Positions 30,453-40,465 of a stretch of 64,000 bases of DNA are shown one piece after another. The notes beneath the pieces are model-generated. The model was not told the origin of the DNA. It saw nothing but the letters and a program-made list of their open reading frames with translations, and made no database searches. The translations under genes and the position numbers were made by a program. This DNA is from Dendrolimus kikuchii (Eukaryota; Arthropoda; Insecta; Lepidoptera; Lasiocampidae). The stretch is taken from assembly GCA_019925095.2 (NCBI GenBank), contig CM034412.1:15538001-15602000 (forward strand). Direction: 5' to 3'. How positions within the stretch are numbered: position 1 is the first letter of the stretch; each line of letters begins with the position of its first letter.

Positions 30453-30720
30453 CGGACGCCGAGGCTACGCGTCTGCAGGATCAAGACCGGAAGAAAGAAT
30501 AACGTTACTTCGTACCGTGACCGAGTGACTGTCCACCTAACGGTGCCAAACGGCCAGTTCACAAAGTCATAGACGGTGCGCTGTTTCCAGTTAGGTCGGT
30601 CAAAGGTCTCAGTGTTTAGTGTTTAGTGTAGTAAATTAGGATCGTCGGTTATACACACACATATATACACACTGGTCAGGGTAGTCGGTCATACGTGTTA
30701 GGCTAAGGCAAGGACCGAAG

Positions 30721-33700
30721 ATGCCGAACACCAGGAGCAAGACCGCCGAAGACAGAGTGCAGAGAGCGTATCAAGAACCCCCCGCGTCGCCGTCCGTACA
30801 TATATCCGCGTCCGCGTCCGCGCCGAACGTATCGCGACCCGCGTCGCCCGGAATGCAACAGACGACGACCGCGCAAGTACACACCGCGATTCGTACTGAA
30901 CGCCAATCGCGATCACCGTCCGTCCGATCACACCGTTCGCAGCTCAGCGCCGCCACTTTGGTGAGGCAAGTGGAACTGGAAGCAGAAGAACAAATCGCCG
31001 CAATCCGTCGGGAGGAGCTCCGGTTACAAGTGTCGCTGATCAAGAAGAGGGTCGCTGCGAACATAGCCGCCCTCAAGGAGCAGACAGACGGGAACAGCGT
31101 GTGTGAAGACGATGGGGTGGAAACAGAGAGAAATATAACAGAGTGGTTGAAGAATACCCGCATACGGGGGGAGTCGCCGAGCGCAGGCGACAGGACCGAG
31201 CCCGGAACGAGAGGAGCCGGACCGCGACCACCGTTAGACGCTGCGGGAAGAGCAAGGGAAGAGTATCCAATGGCGCGGGACCGGTCTGCAGAAACGAACG
31301 ACCAGACCGCTCGTGTGACGTTCAGAACGCCGCGCAACGCAAGATCGCCGACGCCGACCAGATCCAGGGATCGTGGAATCGACCGTCTAGCAGACGTACT
31401 GGAGCGCATGACACGCAACAGGCCGACGCCGCGACAGTGCCAGGAGCTGCCTACCTTTAGCGGGGCCCCGGGAGAGTGGCTACCGTTTAAAGCTGCAATG
31501 CGCGAGTCGACGAGCTTACACGGATTTTCACCTGCGGAGAACTTAGGCCGTCTACGCACTTGCCTTAAAGGCGAAGCAAGGGAGTGCGTGACAGCCCTGC
31601 TGTATACCGCCGTGGACCCTGCGATCATTATGAAGACGCTGGAGCGCTGCTATGGACGTCCAGAGATCATAATCAGTCGCGCATTGGAAGACATCAAGAA
31701 GTTGCCACGATCGGGTTCGTCTGCCAGCGAACTCAACAGCCTAGCCACCAAACTGCAGAATATAGTGACGGTCATCTCGTGTGTCGACAACAAGGGATAT
31801 TTACTTAACCCTATGTTGACACGACAAGTCGTCGAGAAGCTCAGCCCGCATCTACGAACGAAATGGTGCGACTTTGCAGATGAATTCTCGAGCCGAGACG
31901 AGCCGGAGATTATGACACTATCGAAATTTCTAACGGGCGAAGCAGACAGAGCAATGAAGTATTCTTTCATGACGTCATCACTGCCTACGACGAGTGTAAA
32001 CGTCACTAAAGAAAATAAAGTGAAGCCGCCGAGGATGAACGAGCGTCGCCGTGTGTATGCTACAACGGAAGCCAAGATCGTGTGCTACTGTTGCGGAGCT
32101 GAGCACCAGACAACGCAGTGCGGCAAGCTGGCTTCGATGTCGTTGCCAGCCAGATGGGAGTGGGCCAAGGAAACGAGAATATGTTTTTTGTGCCTACTAA
32201 GTAAACACAGACGGTTCCGTTGTAAGGCGAGGAAGTGCGGTGTTAATGAATGCCGCGAGCCGCATCACGCACTTCTACACCAACGAAGGGAAACTGGAGC
32301 CGTCAGTGGACCGATCGACCGAGCGGAGTCGGTCAGTCAACCGGCCGACAGAGAGGAGTCGGTCATGACGGCATCGGCACACAATTCTAACACCGAGAGA
32401 AGAGTGTTATTGAAGGTGTGTCCGATTACCGTCAAGGGGCTTAACGGAAAGGAAGTGAGCACGTACGCGCTGCTGGATGAAGGGTCCACGATCACGCTCG
32501 TCGACGAGGAGATAGCCGGGATGCTAGGGGCAGATGGCCCGAGGAGGCCATTGAACATTCACGGCATCACGTCGAGCCAGCGGGAAGCGGAAAGTAGGAT
32601 GGTGAGCGTCGCGGTGCGCGGAAGAGCGCAACCGCACTACCATCCTATCAAGGCGCGCACCGTGAAGAAACTCGCACTGGGAACTCACTCCGTTAAGTCT
32701 GAAGTCATACGACAGTTACACCATTTGAAGACGCTTCATACAGACGATGTGTGTTTTATGAACGCTAAACCACGCGTATTGATTGGAGCTGACAACTGGC
32801 ATCTGATCGTGACTAGAAAACTGTTGGCAGGAAAGAAGAGCCAACCAGCCGCTTCCCTGACACTCATGGGGTGGGCCGTACACGGCATCACTCCCGGGAA
32901 AGCAGTGAAGACGGGAAACGGCAGAGTATTACACGTCCGAACGTGGCAAGATAAAGAGCCGCGGGAAAAGGACGAATTATTCGAAATAGTGAAGTCTCAT
33001 TTCGATATCGACGCACTCGGCATATCGAACAAGGTGAAACCTGTAGCGGAAGAACAACGGGCGCTGAAGATATTTTCAGAAACCGTGAAGAAACTCAACG
33101 GCCGCTTCGGAGTTAGACTGCCCTGGCGAAACGATGACGTCACCATGCCACCGAGCTATGACATAGCGGTGCGTCGTCTGTGCGGGATCGAGTGCACAGT
33201 GTACAAATCGCCGCAGTTTAAACAAGCATACACAGCCCAGGTCAACAGGCTACTAGCAAAAGGATACGCCGAGCCTTGCGAACGAAGCCACGAAGGAAAC
33301 CAACGCATGTGGTACATGCCTCACTTCGCCGTTACGAACCCGAATAAGCCTGACAAAGTGAGACTGGTATTTGACGCTGCCGCCCGTTCAAACGGGGTGT
33401 GCATGAACGATGCGTTACTGGATGGGCCAGACTTACTAGGCGCCGTACACGGATTCCCGTTCAGATTCCGGGAAGGAAAGATTACCGTGACGGAAACTAC
33501 AGCGAATGTAATATGGGCACAGAACGAGTTTGCCCAGGTTGCTACGAAAATGAACAGTCTCATTGAATGCAGACTGCCATGGCAACAAGACGGAGTCGTT
33601 ACGCCGCCGAGTTACGACGCGGCGTCACGCCGTATGCGCAGGAACGAGCGCAAGATGAAAAGAAGGTGCCATGGATGGAATAGAGACGTCGTAAACATAC

Positions 33701-35811
33701 AATTACACGTCTTTACGGACGCCAGCGAACAGGCCTACGCAGCAGCGGTTTACTGGCGCTTTGAGCAGCGCAACGGGAACGTCTGCGTCACTTTAATCGC
33801 GGGAAAAGCGAAAGTGGCCCCGATGAAGGCGCAAAGCATCCCGCGGATGGAGCTACAAGCCGCGCTAATAGGAGCCAGGTTAGCGGCGGAAATAAAAAAG
33901 GAACATAGTTTCAAGCGTTATGACGTCATCTTTTGGAGCGACTCGAAGACCGTTCTTCACTGGATAAGAAACGACTCGGTACGATATACCCCATACGTTG
34001 CACACAGACTGAGCGAAATCGGCGAAATAACCGAGTCTGAGCAATGGCGATGGGTGCCGACAAGTTACAACGTCGCCGACGACGCAACCAGGATTAACGT
34101 CTCGAGTATGAAAACGGACGACCGCTGGTTTAAAGGCCCGGAATTTCTCCATGGACCCCCGACGAATTGGCCGAAAGAAGAACCGACGGAAACCGAAGAT
34201 GACGAGGTCGTGGTAACTTACACGACCGATGAAAAGCCACTCGTTGACGTCACAAGATTTTCGTCATACGGAAAATTGCTACGAGCGACCGCCTACGCGC
34301 TCGCCTTTATCGACAAGTGCAGACGAAGGACTCGCACTATGGAAACGCGACACATAGAGAGAGCTGAACGTTTACTCATTCGTCAAGCGCAACAGGAAAG
34401 CTTCCCGAAGGATTACGAGCGTTTGAAGAAAGGAGAACGCGTGTCACGTGACAGCCGGCTTTATAAGCTCGACCCCGAATACGGGGGGGACGGGGTAATA
34501 AAGCTAAACGGCAGGATCAATGCGGCCACCCTGCGCGAGCTTACCGGCAACCCACCGATCTTAGACGGGTCACATCACCTCACTCGGCTGATTATAAGAG
34601 GTGAACATGAACAGCATCATCACATAGGGAGAGAACATGTCGTAAACAACGTCCGGCAAAAATACTGGGTGCTACGAGTGCGACCTACGGTGCGAAACAT
34701 CCTGCGGCAATGTACGGTCTGTCGTTTGAAGAAGACTGCGCCGACAGTACCGGTGAAAGGAAACCTGCCAAAGGACCGTCTAGCTGCCTACGCACGGCCT
34801 TTTACCAATTGCGGAATTGACTGTTTTGGCCCCATATGGGTGACCATAGGACGTCGCAAAGAAAAACGATGGGGAATGCTGTTTACATGTATGGTGACTC
34901 GTGCCATTCATATGGAACTTATAGCAAGCCTTAGCACAGACTCTGCTATCATGGCCCTAAGAAGGATGGGAGCACGACGCGGCTGGCCTCAAGTGATATG
35001 GTCTGATAATGCAACGAATTTCCATGGAGCGGACACAGAGTTACTAACGGCGTACGCGAGATGGAAGGAAGAGATGCCAGATCACGTAAAAGGGAGACAC
35101 TTAGCGTGGCGTTTCATCGATCCCGGCGCACCGAACCAGGGGGGAGCTTGGGAACGGTTAATTCGGTCGGTGAAGACGGCACTCCACGCGACATTGGCGG
35201 AACAAGCTCCCAGGGAAGAAACACTTACGACTGTCATCACGGAAATAGAACATACCGTAAACTCGCGCCCGCTAACTCACGTGTCGGTGAGCCCTGAAGA
35301 CGACGAAGCGCTCACCCCGAACCACTTTCTAATCGGGTCGGCGACGGGCTTGCCAATCACGGGAACGAACGAGTTAGCAGACAGGAAGACATGGATCGCC
35401 ACTCAAGCTTTAGCGGACATGTTCTGGACTCGTTGGCTACGCGAGTACTTACCTACATTGGCACCGAGGGACGACGTAAGACGACGTGAGGAAAGCATAC
35501 GTGTTGGAGACGTCGTTATCATTGCGGACGGTCTGTTGCCACGTAACGTATGGCCCCGGGGTCAAATCGAGCGCACTTATCGCGGACCGGACAACATAAT
35601 ACGGAGCGCGGACGTGCGAACGCGGGGAGGCATCTTCAGGAGACCAGTAAGGAGGCTCATCGTCCTGACGAGAAGAGATGGCTTCGAGGATCTGCGCCGG
35701 GGGGAGGATGTTGCGGACAGAGAGCACCCCCCTGACCCGCCCGCCGGAGCACATCTACACTCCGCGCCCCGCATACCGCCGACGCCCATAGCTAGCGCGA
35801 TTAGCAACTAG
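30721..35811 (+). CDS. BEL/Pao retrotransposon Gag-Pol polyprotein lacking the RT core
   Basis: A single 1696-codon frame. Order: a coiled-coil N-terminus (about residues 80-120), a Gag-like DUF1759 region (about 240-400), a Cys/His knuckle region (453-520, CYCCGAEHQTTQCGK), an aspartic protease with LLDEGST (583), the pre-RT segment and the first part of the reverse transcriptase (KVRLVFDAAAR, about 880), an RNase H-like domain (FTDAS at 997, MELQAALIGARLA at 1043, WSDSKTV near 1077), an HHCC integrase finger (about 1298-1340), the integrase core (D in DCFGPIW, D in WSDNATNF, E in GGAWERL) and a DUF5641-type end. The palm of the reverse transcriptase with its YxDD motif is missing between about 915 and 990. 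In its place is a second, diverged copy of the pre-RT segment (RLPW...PPSYD at 799 and again at 951). The frame stays open across the join. The stop lies inside the 3' LTR. Such an element needs reverse transcriptase from elsewhere. Confidence 0.9.
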   Translation: MPNTRSKTAEDRVQRAYQEPPASPSVHISASASAPNVSRPASPGMQQTTTAQVHTAIRTERQSRSPSVRSHRSQLSAATLVRQVELEAEEQIAAIRREELRLQVSLIKKRVAANIAALKEQTDGNSVCEDDGVETERNITEWLKNTRIRGESPSAGDRTEPGTRGAGPRPPLDAAGRAREEYPMARDRSAETNDQTARVTFRTPRNARSPTPTRSRDRGIDRLADVLERMTRNRPTPRQCQELPTFSGAPGEWLPFKAAMRESTSLHGFSPAENLGRLRTCLKGEARECVTALLYTAVDPAIIMKTLERCYGRPEIIISRALEDIKKLPRSGSSASELNSLATKLQNIVTVISCVDNKGYLLNPMLTRQVVEKLSPHLRTKWCDFADEFSSRDEPEIMTLSKFLTGEADRAMKYSFMTSSLPTTSVNVTKENKVKPPRMNERRRVYATTEAKIVCYCCGAEHQTTQCGKLASMSLPARWEWAKETRICFLCLLSKHRRFRCKARKCGVNECREPHHALLHQRRETGAVSGPIDRAESVSQPADREESVMTASAHNSNTERRVLLKVCPITVKGLNGKEVSTYALLDEGSTITLVDEEIAGMLGADGPRRPLNIHGITSSQREAESRMVSVAVRGRAQPHYHPIKARTVKKLALGTHSVKSEVIRQLHHLKTLHTDDVCFMNAKPRVLIGADNWHLIVTRKLLAGKKSQPAASLTLMGWAVHGITPGKAVKTGNGRVLHVRTWQDKEPREKDELFEIVKSHFDIDALGISNKVKPVAEEQRALKIFSETVKKLNGRFGVRLPWRNDDVTMPPSYDIAVRRLCGIECTVYKSPQFKQAYTAQVNRLLAKGYAEPCERSHEGNQRMWYMPHFAVTNPNKPDKVRLVFDAAARSNGVCMNDALLDGPDLLGAVHGFPFRFREGKITVTETTANVIWAQNEFAQVATKMNSLIECRLPWQQDGVVTPPSYDAASRRMRRNERKMKRRCHGWNRDVVNIQLHVFTDASEQAYAAAVYWRFEQRNGNVCVTLIAGKAKVAPMKAQSIPRMELQAALIGARLAAEIKKEHSFKRYDVIFWSDSKTVLHWIRNDSVRYTPYVAHRLSEIGEITESEQWRWVPTSYNVADDATRINVSSMKTDDRWFKGPEFLHGPPTNWPKEEPTETEDDEVVVTYTTDEKPLVDVTRFSSYGKLLRATAYALAFIDKCRRRTRTMETRHIERAERLLIRQAQQESFPKDYERLKKGERVSRDSRLYKLDPEYGGDGVIKLNGRINAATLRELTGNPPILDGSHHLTRLIIRGEHEQHHHIGREHVVNNVRQKYWVLRVRPTVRNILRQCTVCRLKKTAPTVPVKGNLPKDRLAAYARPFTNCGIDCFGPIWVTIGRRKEKRWGMLFTCMVTRAIHMELIASLSTDSAIMALRRMGARRGWPQVIWSDNATNFHGADTELLTAYARWKEEMPDHVKGRHLAWRFIDPGAPNQGGAWERLIRSVKTALHATLAEQAPREETLTTVITEIEHTVNSRPLTHVSVSPEDDEALTPNHFLIGSATGLPITGTNELADRKTWIATQALADMFWTRWLREYLPTLAPRDDVRRREESIRVGDVVIIADGLLPRNVWPRGQIERTYRGPDNIIRSADVRTRGGIFRRPVRRLIVLTRRDGFEDLRRGEDVADREHPPDPPAGAHLHSAPRIPPTPIASAISN
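35699..35708 (+). promoter_or_regulatory. Polypurine tract of the BEL/Pao element
   Basis: GGGGGGAGGA directly before the 3' LTR start TGTTGCGG; the expected primer site for plus-strand synthesis. Confidence 0.75.
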
Positions 35812-36000
35812 GCGTCGGACGGAATGCGGGTATAGGAGGCCGAAAAAACTGAAAATTAATTAATACTGCTGATACTACCACTTCAAGAAAAATTATCAAT
35901 TCAGCCACTCAGCTATATTGTACTCTCTTTGTTATACTTTTTAAATGTATAATGTATTTATAAATAATAATCATACAGTCCATTATTACGTCGAATTTTC
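35709..36000 (+). repeat. BEL/Pao 3' LTR, 3' end missing
   Basis: Starts TGTTGCGGACAGAGAGCACC and follows the 5' LTR until CGTCGAATTTTC, where it switches to the Hel-A 3' end. About 20 bp of the LTR are missing. With its 5' partner also cut, the element has no intact LTR pair and no target duplication. Confidence 0.8.
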
Positions 36001-36030
36001 CACGCGGACGAAGTCGCGGGCAGAAGCTAG
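36001..36030 (+). mobile_element. Hel-A 3' terminus fused to the BEL/Pao LTR
   Basis: CACGCGGACGAAGTCGCGGG then CAGAAGCTAG followed by T: the complete Helitron 3' end, with none of the Hel-A body. Confidence 0.75.
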
Positions 36031-36289
36031 TGGAACACAAACGAAGTTTCGCTAGTACATGCTAGCCAGTGAATAAATGTTTATCATTCGGCCCTGGCAC
36101 ACGCCGGCTGCTGCCGGGGCGCGGCTGGTACATTTTGGTTTACAGAAAACCAACTCGAAGCGACCTTCGGCCGCGTCTCGTAACCCATTTTGTTCCGTTG
36201 TTTTAAAAATTCGATTAGTGTAAGTGCTTGACAAAAATTGTTACACAATCTAAACAAAACAGTTATGGCTGAAAAACCACAAAATTTCA
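36031..36289. other. No gene recognised; GC-rich patch
   Basis: 36095-36185 is GC-rich (GGCACACGCCGGCTGCTGCC) without a convincing frame. Confidence 0.35.
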
Positions 36290-36520
36290 CATGTCAGCCT
36301 GATTTCAAGGATTTTTCTGCTAAATCTTCGGAACCCAAAGTCGGACAACAATAAAATTTATATGGGACCATTTCGAAGCTTTGCTGAATCGAACGCAAAT
36401 CATCAAAATCGGTTCAGAAACAACAAAGTTATGGCTGAACATACATAGAAAAAAAAAATATTTACACGACGAATTGAGAACCTCCTTTTTTGAGTCGGTT
36501 AAAAAATTCAACTAAGTTTA
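36290..36520 (+). repeat. Short copy of the GTCGGTT-ended dispersed repeat
   Basis: AACCCAAAGTCGGACAACAA near the left and CCTTTTTTGAGTCGGTTAAA at the right, related to 3.2-3.65 kb. Confidence 0.45.
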
Positions 36521-36734
36521 TAGTTACTTTTAAAGTCGGTTTTGTACAACACTCGTTTCCTTATTCATATTTAGATTTACAAGAACAGGAATTAAAATAA
36601 CAACTTATCATCTAACTTGCTAGAAATCATTTAGATTACTTTTCAAACAATAATTTATGCTTTTTGACTGCTTTTACACATACCTTATGACTTCATAAGT
36701 AGCACTGATTTTAAGTCTAAGAATTATTATTATT

Positions 36735-37041
36735 ATTTTATTGCAGGAGTTCAGCAGACAGGCAGACGGCCCACTTGACGGAAAGCCGTTACCATCGCCT
36801 ATAGACATTTGCAACACCAAAGGTGCTACATATACGCTGCTGCTCTCTTAAGGGAGACTGGAACCTGGTCACTAATGCCGGAACACAACTCAACGTTGTT
36901 ATGGCGACACACTTTAGACCAGGGGTGGTAGCCATCCAGTCGGGCAAATGCCCTACCACCTGGCTGTGGGTTGTTAAGTCGCCTCTTACGACAGGCCGCC
37001 CGGCCACAGGAAATTGTATTCTTTCTCCGTTCCTGCACAGA
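36735..37041 (-). repeat. R300 SINE-like element (first of a tandem pair)
   Basis: TTATTGCAGGAGTTCAGCAG to CCGTTCCTGCACAGAT. Followed by AAACAAGATAAATTAGCT. Confidence 0.9.
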
Positions 37042-37060
37042 TAAACAAGATAAATTAGCT

Positions 37061-37370
37061 TTTTTTTATTGCAGGAGTTCAGCAGACAGGCAGACGGCCC
37101 ACTAGATGGAAAGCGGTTACCATCGCCTATGGACATTTGCAACAACAAAGGTGCTACAAATGCGCTGCTGCTCTCTTAAGGGTGACTGGAACCTAGTCAC
37201 TAATGCCGGAACACAACTCAAGGTTGTTATGGCGGCACACTTTAGACCAGGGGTGGTAGCCATCCAGTCGGGCAAATGCCCTACCACCTGGCTGTGGGTT
37301 GTTTAGTCGCCTCTTACGACAGGCCGCCCGGCCGCAGGAAATTGTATTCTTTCTCCGTTCCTGCACAGAT
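37061..37370 (-). repeat. R300 SINE-like element (second of a tandem pair)
   Basis: T-run to CCGTTCCTGCACAGAT. It is followed by AGACAAGATAAATTAGCT, a near copy of the 18 bp between the two elements, so the second landed next to the first and duplicated its flank, or the unit was duplicated. Confidence 0.9.
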
Positions 37371-37386
37371 AGACAAGATAAATTAG

Positions 37387-37983
37387 CTGTCGATCTGTGA
37401 AAACCGCATCGAAATCGGCCCAATGATTTTTACGTGAATACCAAACAAACCGACAGACAGACAAGAAATAAAAAAATGCATCATGTTCTCCATCGTTTAT
37501 ATAGTCTATTCGAGTTGTTTTTTTTTATGACTTCATAAGTAGGTACGCTCGTTCAAAATGTAAGAGGCCGTATGATAAAAAGTATATCAGCTTACTTAAC
37601 TATCCATTCCCCACGTGTTTTGATTGAAATTAATTGCTAATATTGGAAATAGCTGGAATGTGGGACGGCCAGTTCATTAGTAATTCCAATTTAAACTCGC
37701 TCTAAGTCAGGCATCTCGTCTGCTGGAAATCGCCAATAATTATATTGCAGAGTTGTAAGCGCTGACATTATTTCCATTTATTAGCACGTGAGGTAAATCT
37801 TTAATATTATTAAATTCTAAGCATGCCGTGTCTGTATATTGAGGTCATTAAAAAAAACAATTGGGGTAGACTATGTAACCGATGGAGAACACGTTGCATT
37901 TTTAGTCTGTCTGTCGGTTTGTTTGGGATTCACGTAAAAACTACCGAGCCGATTTCGATGCGGTTTTCACTGATCGACAGCTA
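37387..37983. mobile_element. ~600-bp element with ~125-bp inverted ends
   Basis: AGCTGTCGATCTGTGAAAAC at the left and the complement of CGGTTTTCACTGATCGACAGCT at the right; the arms (37387-37514, 37860-37983) match closely through CAAACAAACCGACAGACAGA and GTTCTCCATCG. The outer bases read TTAGCTGTC...GACAGCTAA. No frame. Either a MITE or two facing copies of one LINE tail. Confidence 0.6.
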
Positions 37984-38095
37984 ATTCTTAGATTTAAAAT
38001 TTGCGCTACTTTTTTTATTACGGGAATCCCGCGGTAATTTTCCCGGGAGCGGTTATTTTTTTTAAAATTATTATTATAACTCTCAAGAACATGGG

Positions 38096-38275
38096 CCATA
38101 AAAATGACCCGGACATTTGGAGGGCTTGCGTGGGGCCATGGGAAGGCCAACACGTAGAGGCCCCGTGACAAATTTAATGTAAATGTGGCGTGACACTGAC
38201 CGGCGATTATCGCTGTCTACACCATATAATAATGCACCCAAGGACAAGCCCCGGCCAGTGTAGGACTATTGTTGG
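38096..38275 (+). repeat. Dispersed repeat (copy 1 of 3)
   Basis: GGAGGGCTTGCGTGGGGCCA, ACACGTAGAGGCCCC, and GCCCCGGCCAGTGTAGGACT. Reversed copies are at 39.5-39.67 kb and 59.99-60.09 kb. A LINE origin is likely, not shown. Confidence 0.5.
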
Positions 38276-38299
38276 AAATGAGGTTATTATTATTATTAT

Positions 38300-38640
38300 T
38301 AACATATCTACGGACTCGAGTTCCGTACCTTTTTTTACAACTTAATTTCTATGAAAAATATAGAGTCCATACACGCTTATTGTTTATTTTTGTTAGTGTG
38401 CGACTTAATTTAGTGATTTATCCTATTTTTAATACTAAACTTATACTAATGTAGAGTGTATCTGTTACATGCTGGTGTTGTGAGGAAGTGCATGTACAGT
38501 GTGGGCCTTATATCTATACTTATATATAGTCCTATCTAGTGCCATGTGTGTTGGTTTTTTCCTTTCTGTGTCCTGGTTATTAATTTTTAGGCTCTTCGTG
38601 TGTCTTGGTTTGTTTGTGAAGTGTTCGTGTAATGCAATGC
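38300..38640 (+). repeat. Dispersed non-coding repeat (copy 2 of 3)
   Basis: CTACGGACTCGAGTTCCGTA to TGCCATGTGTGTTGG; same family as 23996-24345. Confidence 0.6.
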
Positions 38641-38966
38641 GATGGTAGTGCGCGTTGGTTTGAGTATGTGTATAAGTTTTATTGTTCCCGGGAGCTGTTT
38701 GGATTTGTTCAGATGCACAAAAGGTATCTTATTCCGATACAGTTTTCCCCTTAAACGATACGTACCTTACATTATTTTTTTAAAACTGCAGTTGTGTCTC
38801 AGGAATCCGCTGAAATTTCCAGTCAAGCGTGGACGAAATCGCGGGCCTATCCTAGTAAATAATGTAATATTGTAATTAATTGTACGAGCTAAATATGCAC
38901 GCCAATCTGACAAAAACATATGTATTTAAATATAATACTGTAACACCTTTTCAACCAAGAGGGAGT
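38641..38966. other. Unassigned; a Helitron-like 3' end at 38831-38855
   Basis: GGACGAAATCGCGGGCCTAT then CCTAGT resembles a Helitron terminus. Otherwise nothing recognised. Confidence 0.35.
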
Positions 38967-39272
38967 CGGGTCTGAAAGAGAGTGTCGGGGTGAAGGTAAG
39001 GAAAGGAATGCTCCGGTGGTTCGGGCATGTGGAAAGAATGCATTGCATACAATGCAAAAGTGGATGGATGCAGAAGTCATGGAAGGCCACGACACACCTT
39101 CCATGATCAAATTGATCGTGTACTAGCAGAAGGTGATGTCAGGAGCCTTAAGAACAGACGAGCTTGCATGACAAGAGTTATGAATGTCAAAGAGGCAAGT
39201 GAGGTGTGTAAGAATAAGCCTAAATGGCACTCTGTTGTTCATGCCTACCCCGCAAGGGAACTGGCGTGAAGT

Positions 39273-39302
<30 letters not shown>
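38967..39302 (+). mobile_element. L-ATGT LINE 3' end (336 bp)
   Basis: Encodes KESVGVKVRKGMLRWFGHVE, then, after a shift, RSHGRPRHTFHDQIDRVLAE to AYPARELA and stop; (ATGT)n tail. About 20 bp is lost near 39045 compared with the 61-kb copy. Confidence 0.85.
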
Positions 39303-39303
<1 letters not shown>

Positions 39304-39334
39304 TAAAATAAAAATGTTGCCCCTGTCTTCTATG

Positions 39335-39668
39335 GCATTTTTTGGGGCCCATGCAGGGAGTGGCGAGACACCGTCTGCCCATTTTTTCCATGTTCCTTGA
39401 ACATTGCGACGGGCAGACGCCATAGTCCCCATATTCCCAGAACCCCTAGTACCACAAGCAGTTCACCCCAATAGCCCGGTACTTTTTGTCCTCATTTCCC
39501 ATAATAGTCCTACACTGGCCGGGGCTGGTCCTTGGGTGCTTTATTATATGGTGTAGACAGGGATAATCGCCGGTCAGTGTCACGGCACATTTAATTTAAA
39601 TTTGCCAAGGGGCCTCTACGTGTTGGCCTTCCCATGGCCCCACGCAAGCCCTCCAAATGTCCGGATCA
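39335..39668 (-). repeat. Dispersed repeat (copy 2 of 3)
   Basis: Reverse copy of the 38.1-38.3 kb family, longer at one end (GCCCATGCAGGGAGTGGCGA, GACGGGCAGACGCCATAG). Confidence 0.5.
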
Positions 39669-39693
39669 TTTTTGAAAGACATACAAATAAAAA

Positions 39694-39822
39694 TCTGTAC
39701 TAATATTATAAAGCTGAAGGGTTTGTTTGTTTATTTAAACGCGCTAATCTCAGGAACCGCTGGTCCGATTTGAAAAATTCTTTCAGTGTTGAATAGTAAA
39801 TTTATCAAGGAAGGCTATATTA
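39694..39822 (+). mobile_element. Hel-A Helitron-like element, 3' truncated
   Basis: TCTGTACTAATATTATAAAG to GTAAATTTATCAAGGAAGGC; the 3' half is missing. Confidence 0.65.
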
Positions 39823-40262
39823 TATTAGTCTATATTATATTTTCAAAAAAATTAGGGATCCTTACTAAAAGTCGAATAATGTAACCCAAGGTGTAAAAAA
39901 AATGACCCGAAAAATTCCTTACACGGCGTGCGCTGCGAAAACTATTGATTATAGAACAAAACAATGTACTACCACTTTGCAGAACATGTCTACAAAAAAT
40001 ATCGCGTAACCATATGTCTAACTATTGTAGTTATCTCACAATAAGTGTCTTCTTTTATTTTTTTAAATAATTAAAATGCCGTCGCTTCACAAACTCTTTA
40101 TTTTGTACCTTGGTATTAATCCTTATCAAAGTAAATTACTCCATATTCAAGACGAATTCAATACCTTTCTAGAACTTTTTAAATTATTCAATTCGGACGT
40201 TTCATTCAAAAGATATTGCGATATTTACAATGTAAGTATTAGTGTTGTAGCCAAATATACTA
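39823..40262. other. No gene recognised
   Basis: A 65-codon frame at 40076-40273 (NPYQSKLLHIQDEFNTFLEL) has no recognised motif and runs into a Helitron relic; I do not call it a gene. Confidence 0.4.
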
Positions 40263-40465
40263 ATATTGTTTGACTGAACGCGCTAATCTCAGGAACTACT
40301 GGTCTGATTTGAAAAATTCTTTCAGTGTTGGCCAGCCCGTTTATCAAGGAAGGCTATAGGCTATATATCATCACGCTAAGACCAATAGGAGCGGACCACC
40401 AATGTTTCAAAATCGGAGGGTTTCGAAAGCAAATTCCACGCGGACGACGTCACGGGCACAGCTAG
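40263..40465 (+). mobile_element. Hel-A Helitron-like element, 5' end diverged
   Basis: TGAACGCGCTAATCTCAGGA to CACGGGCACAGCTAG followed by T. Confidence 0.65.

Noticed and set aside
30771..31628. 285-codon open frame on the minus strand inside the BEL/Pao gag region
   Set aside because: It is a shadow of the real plus-strand frame, caused by GC-rich codon bias; no domain or start context supports it.
36789..37148. R300 internal frames of 70-120 codons as a repeated small protein family
   Set aside because: The frames exist in several phases and both strands of the same repeat and are broken differently in each copy; there is no sign of selection on a protein.
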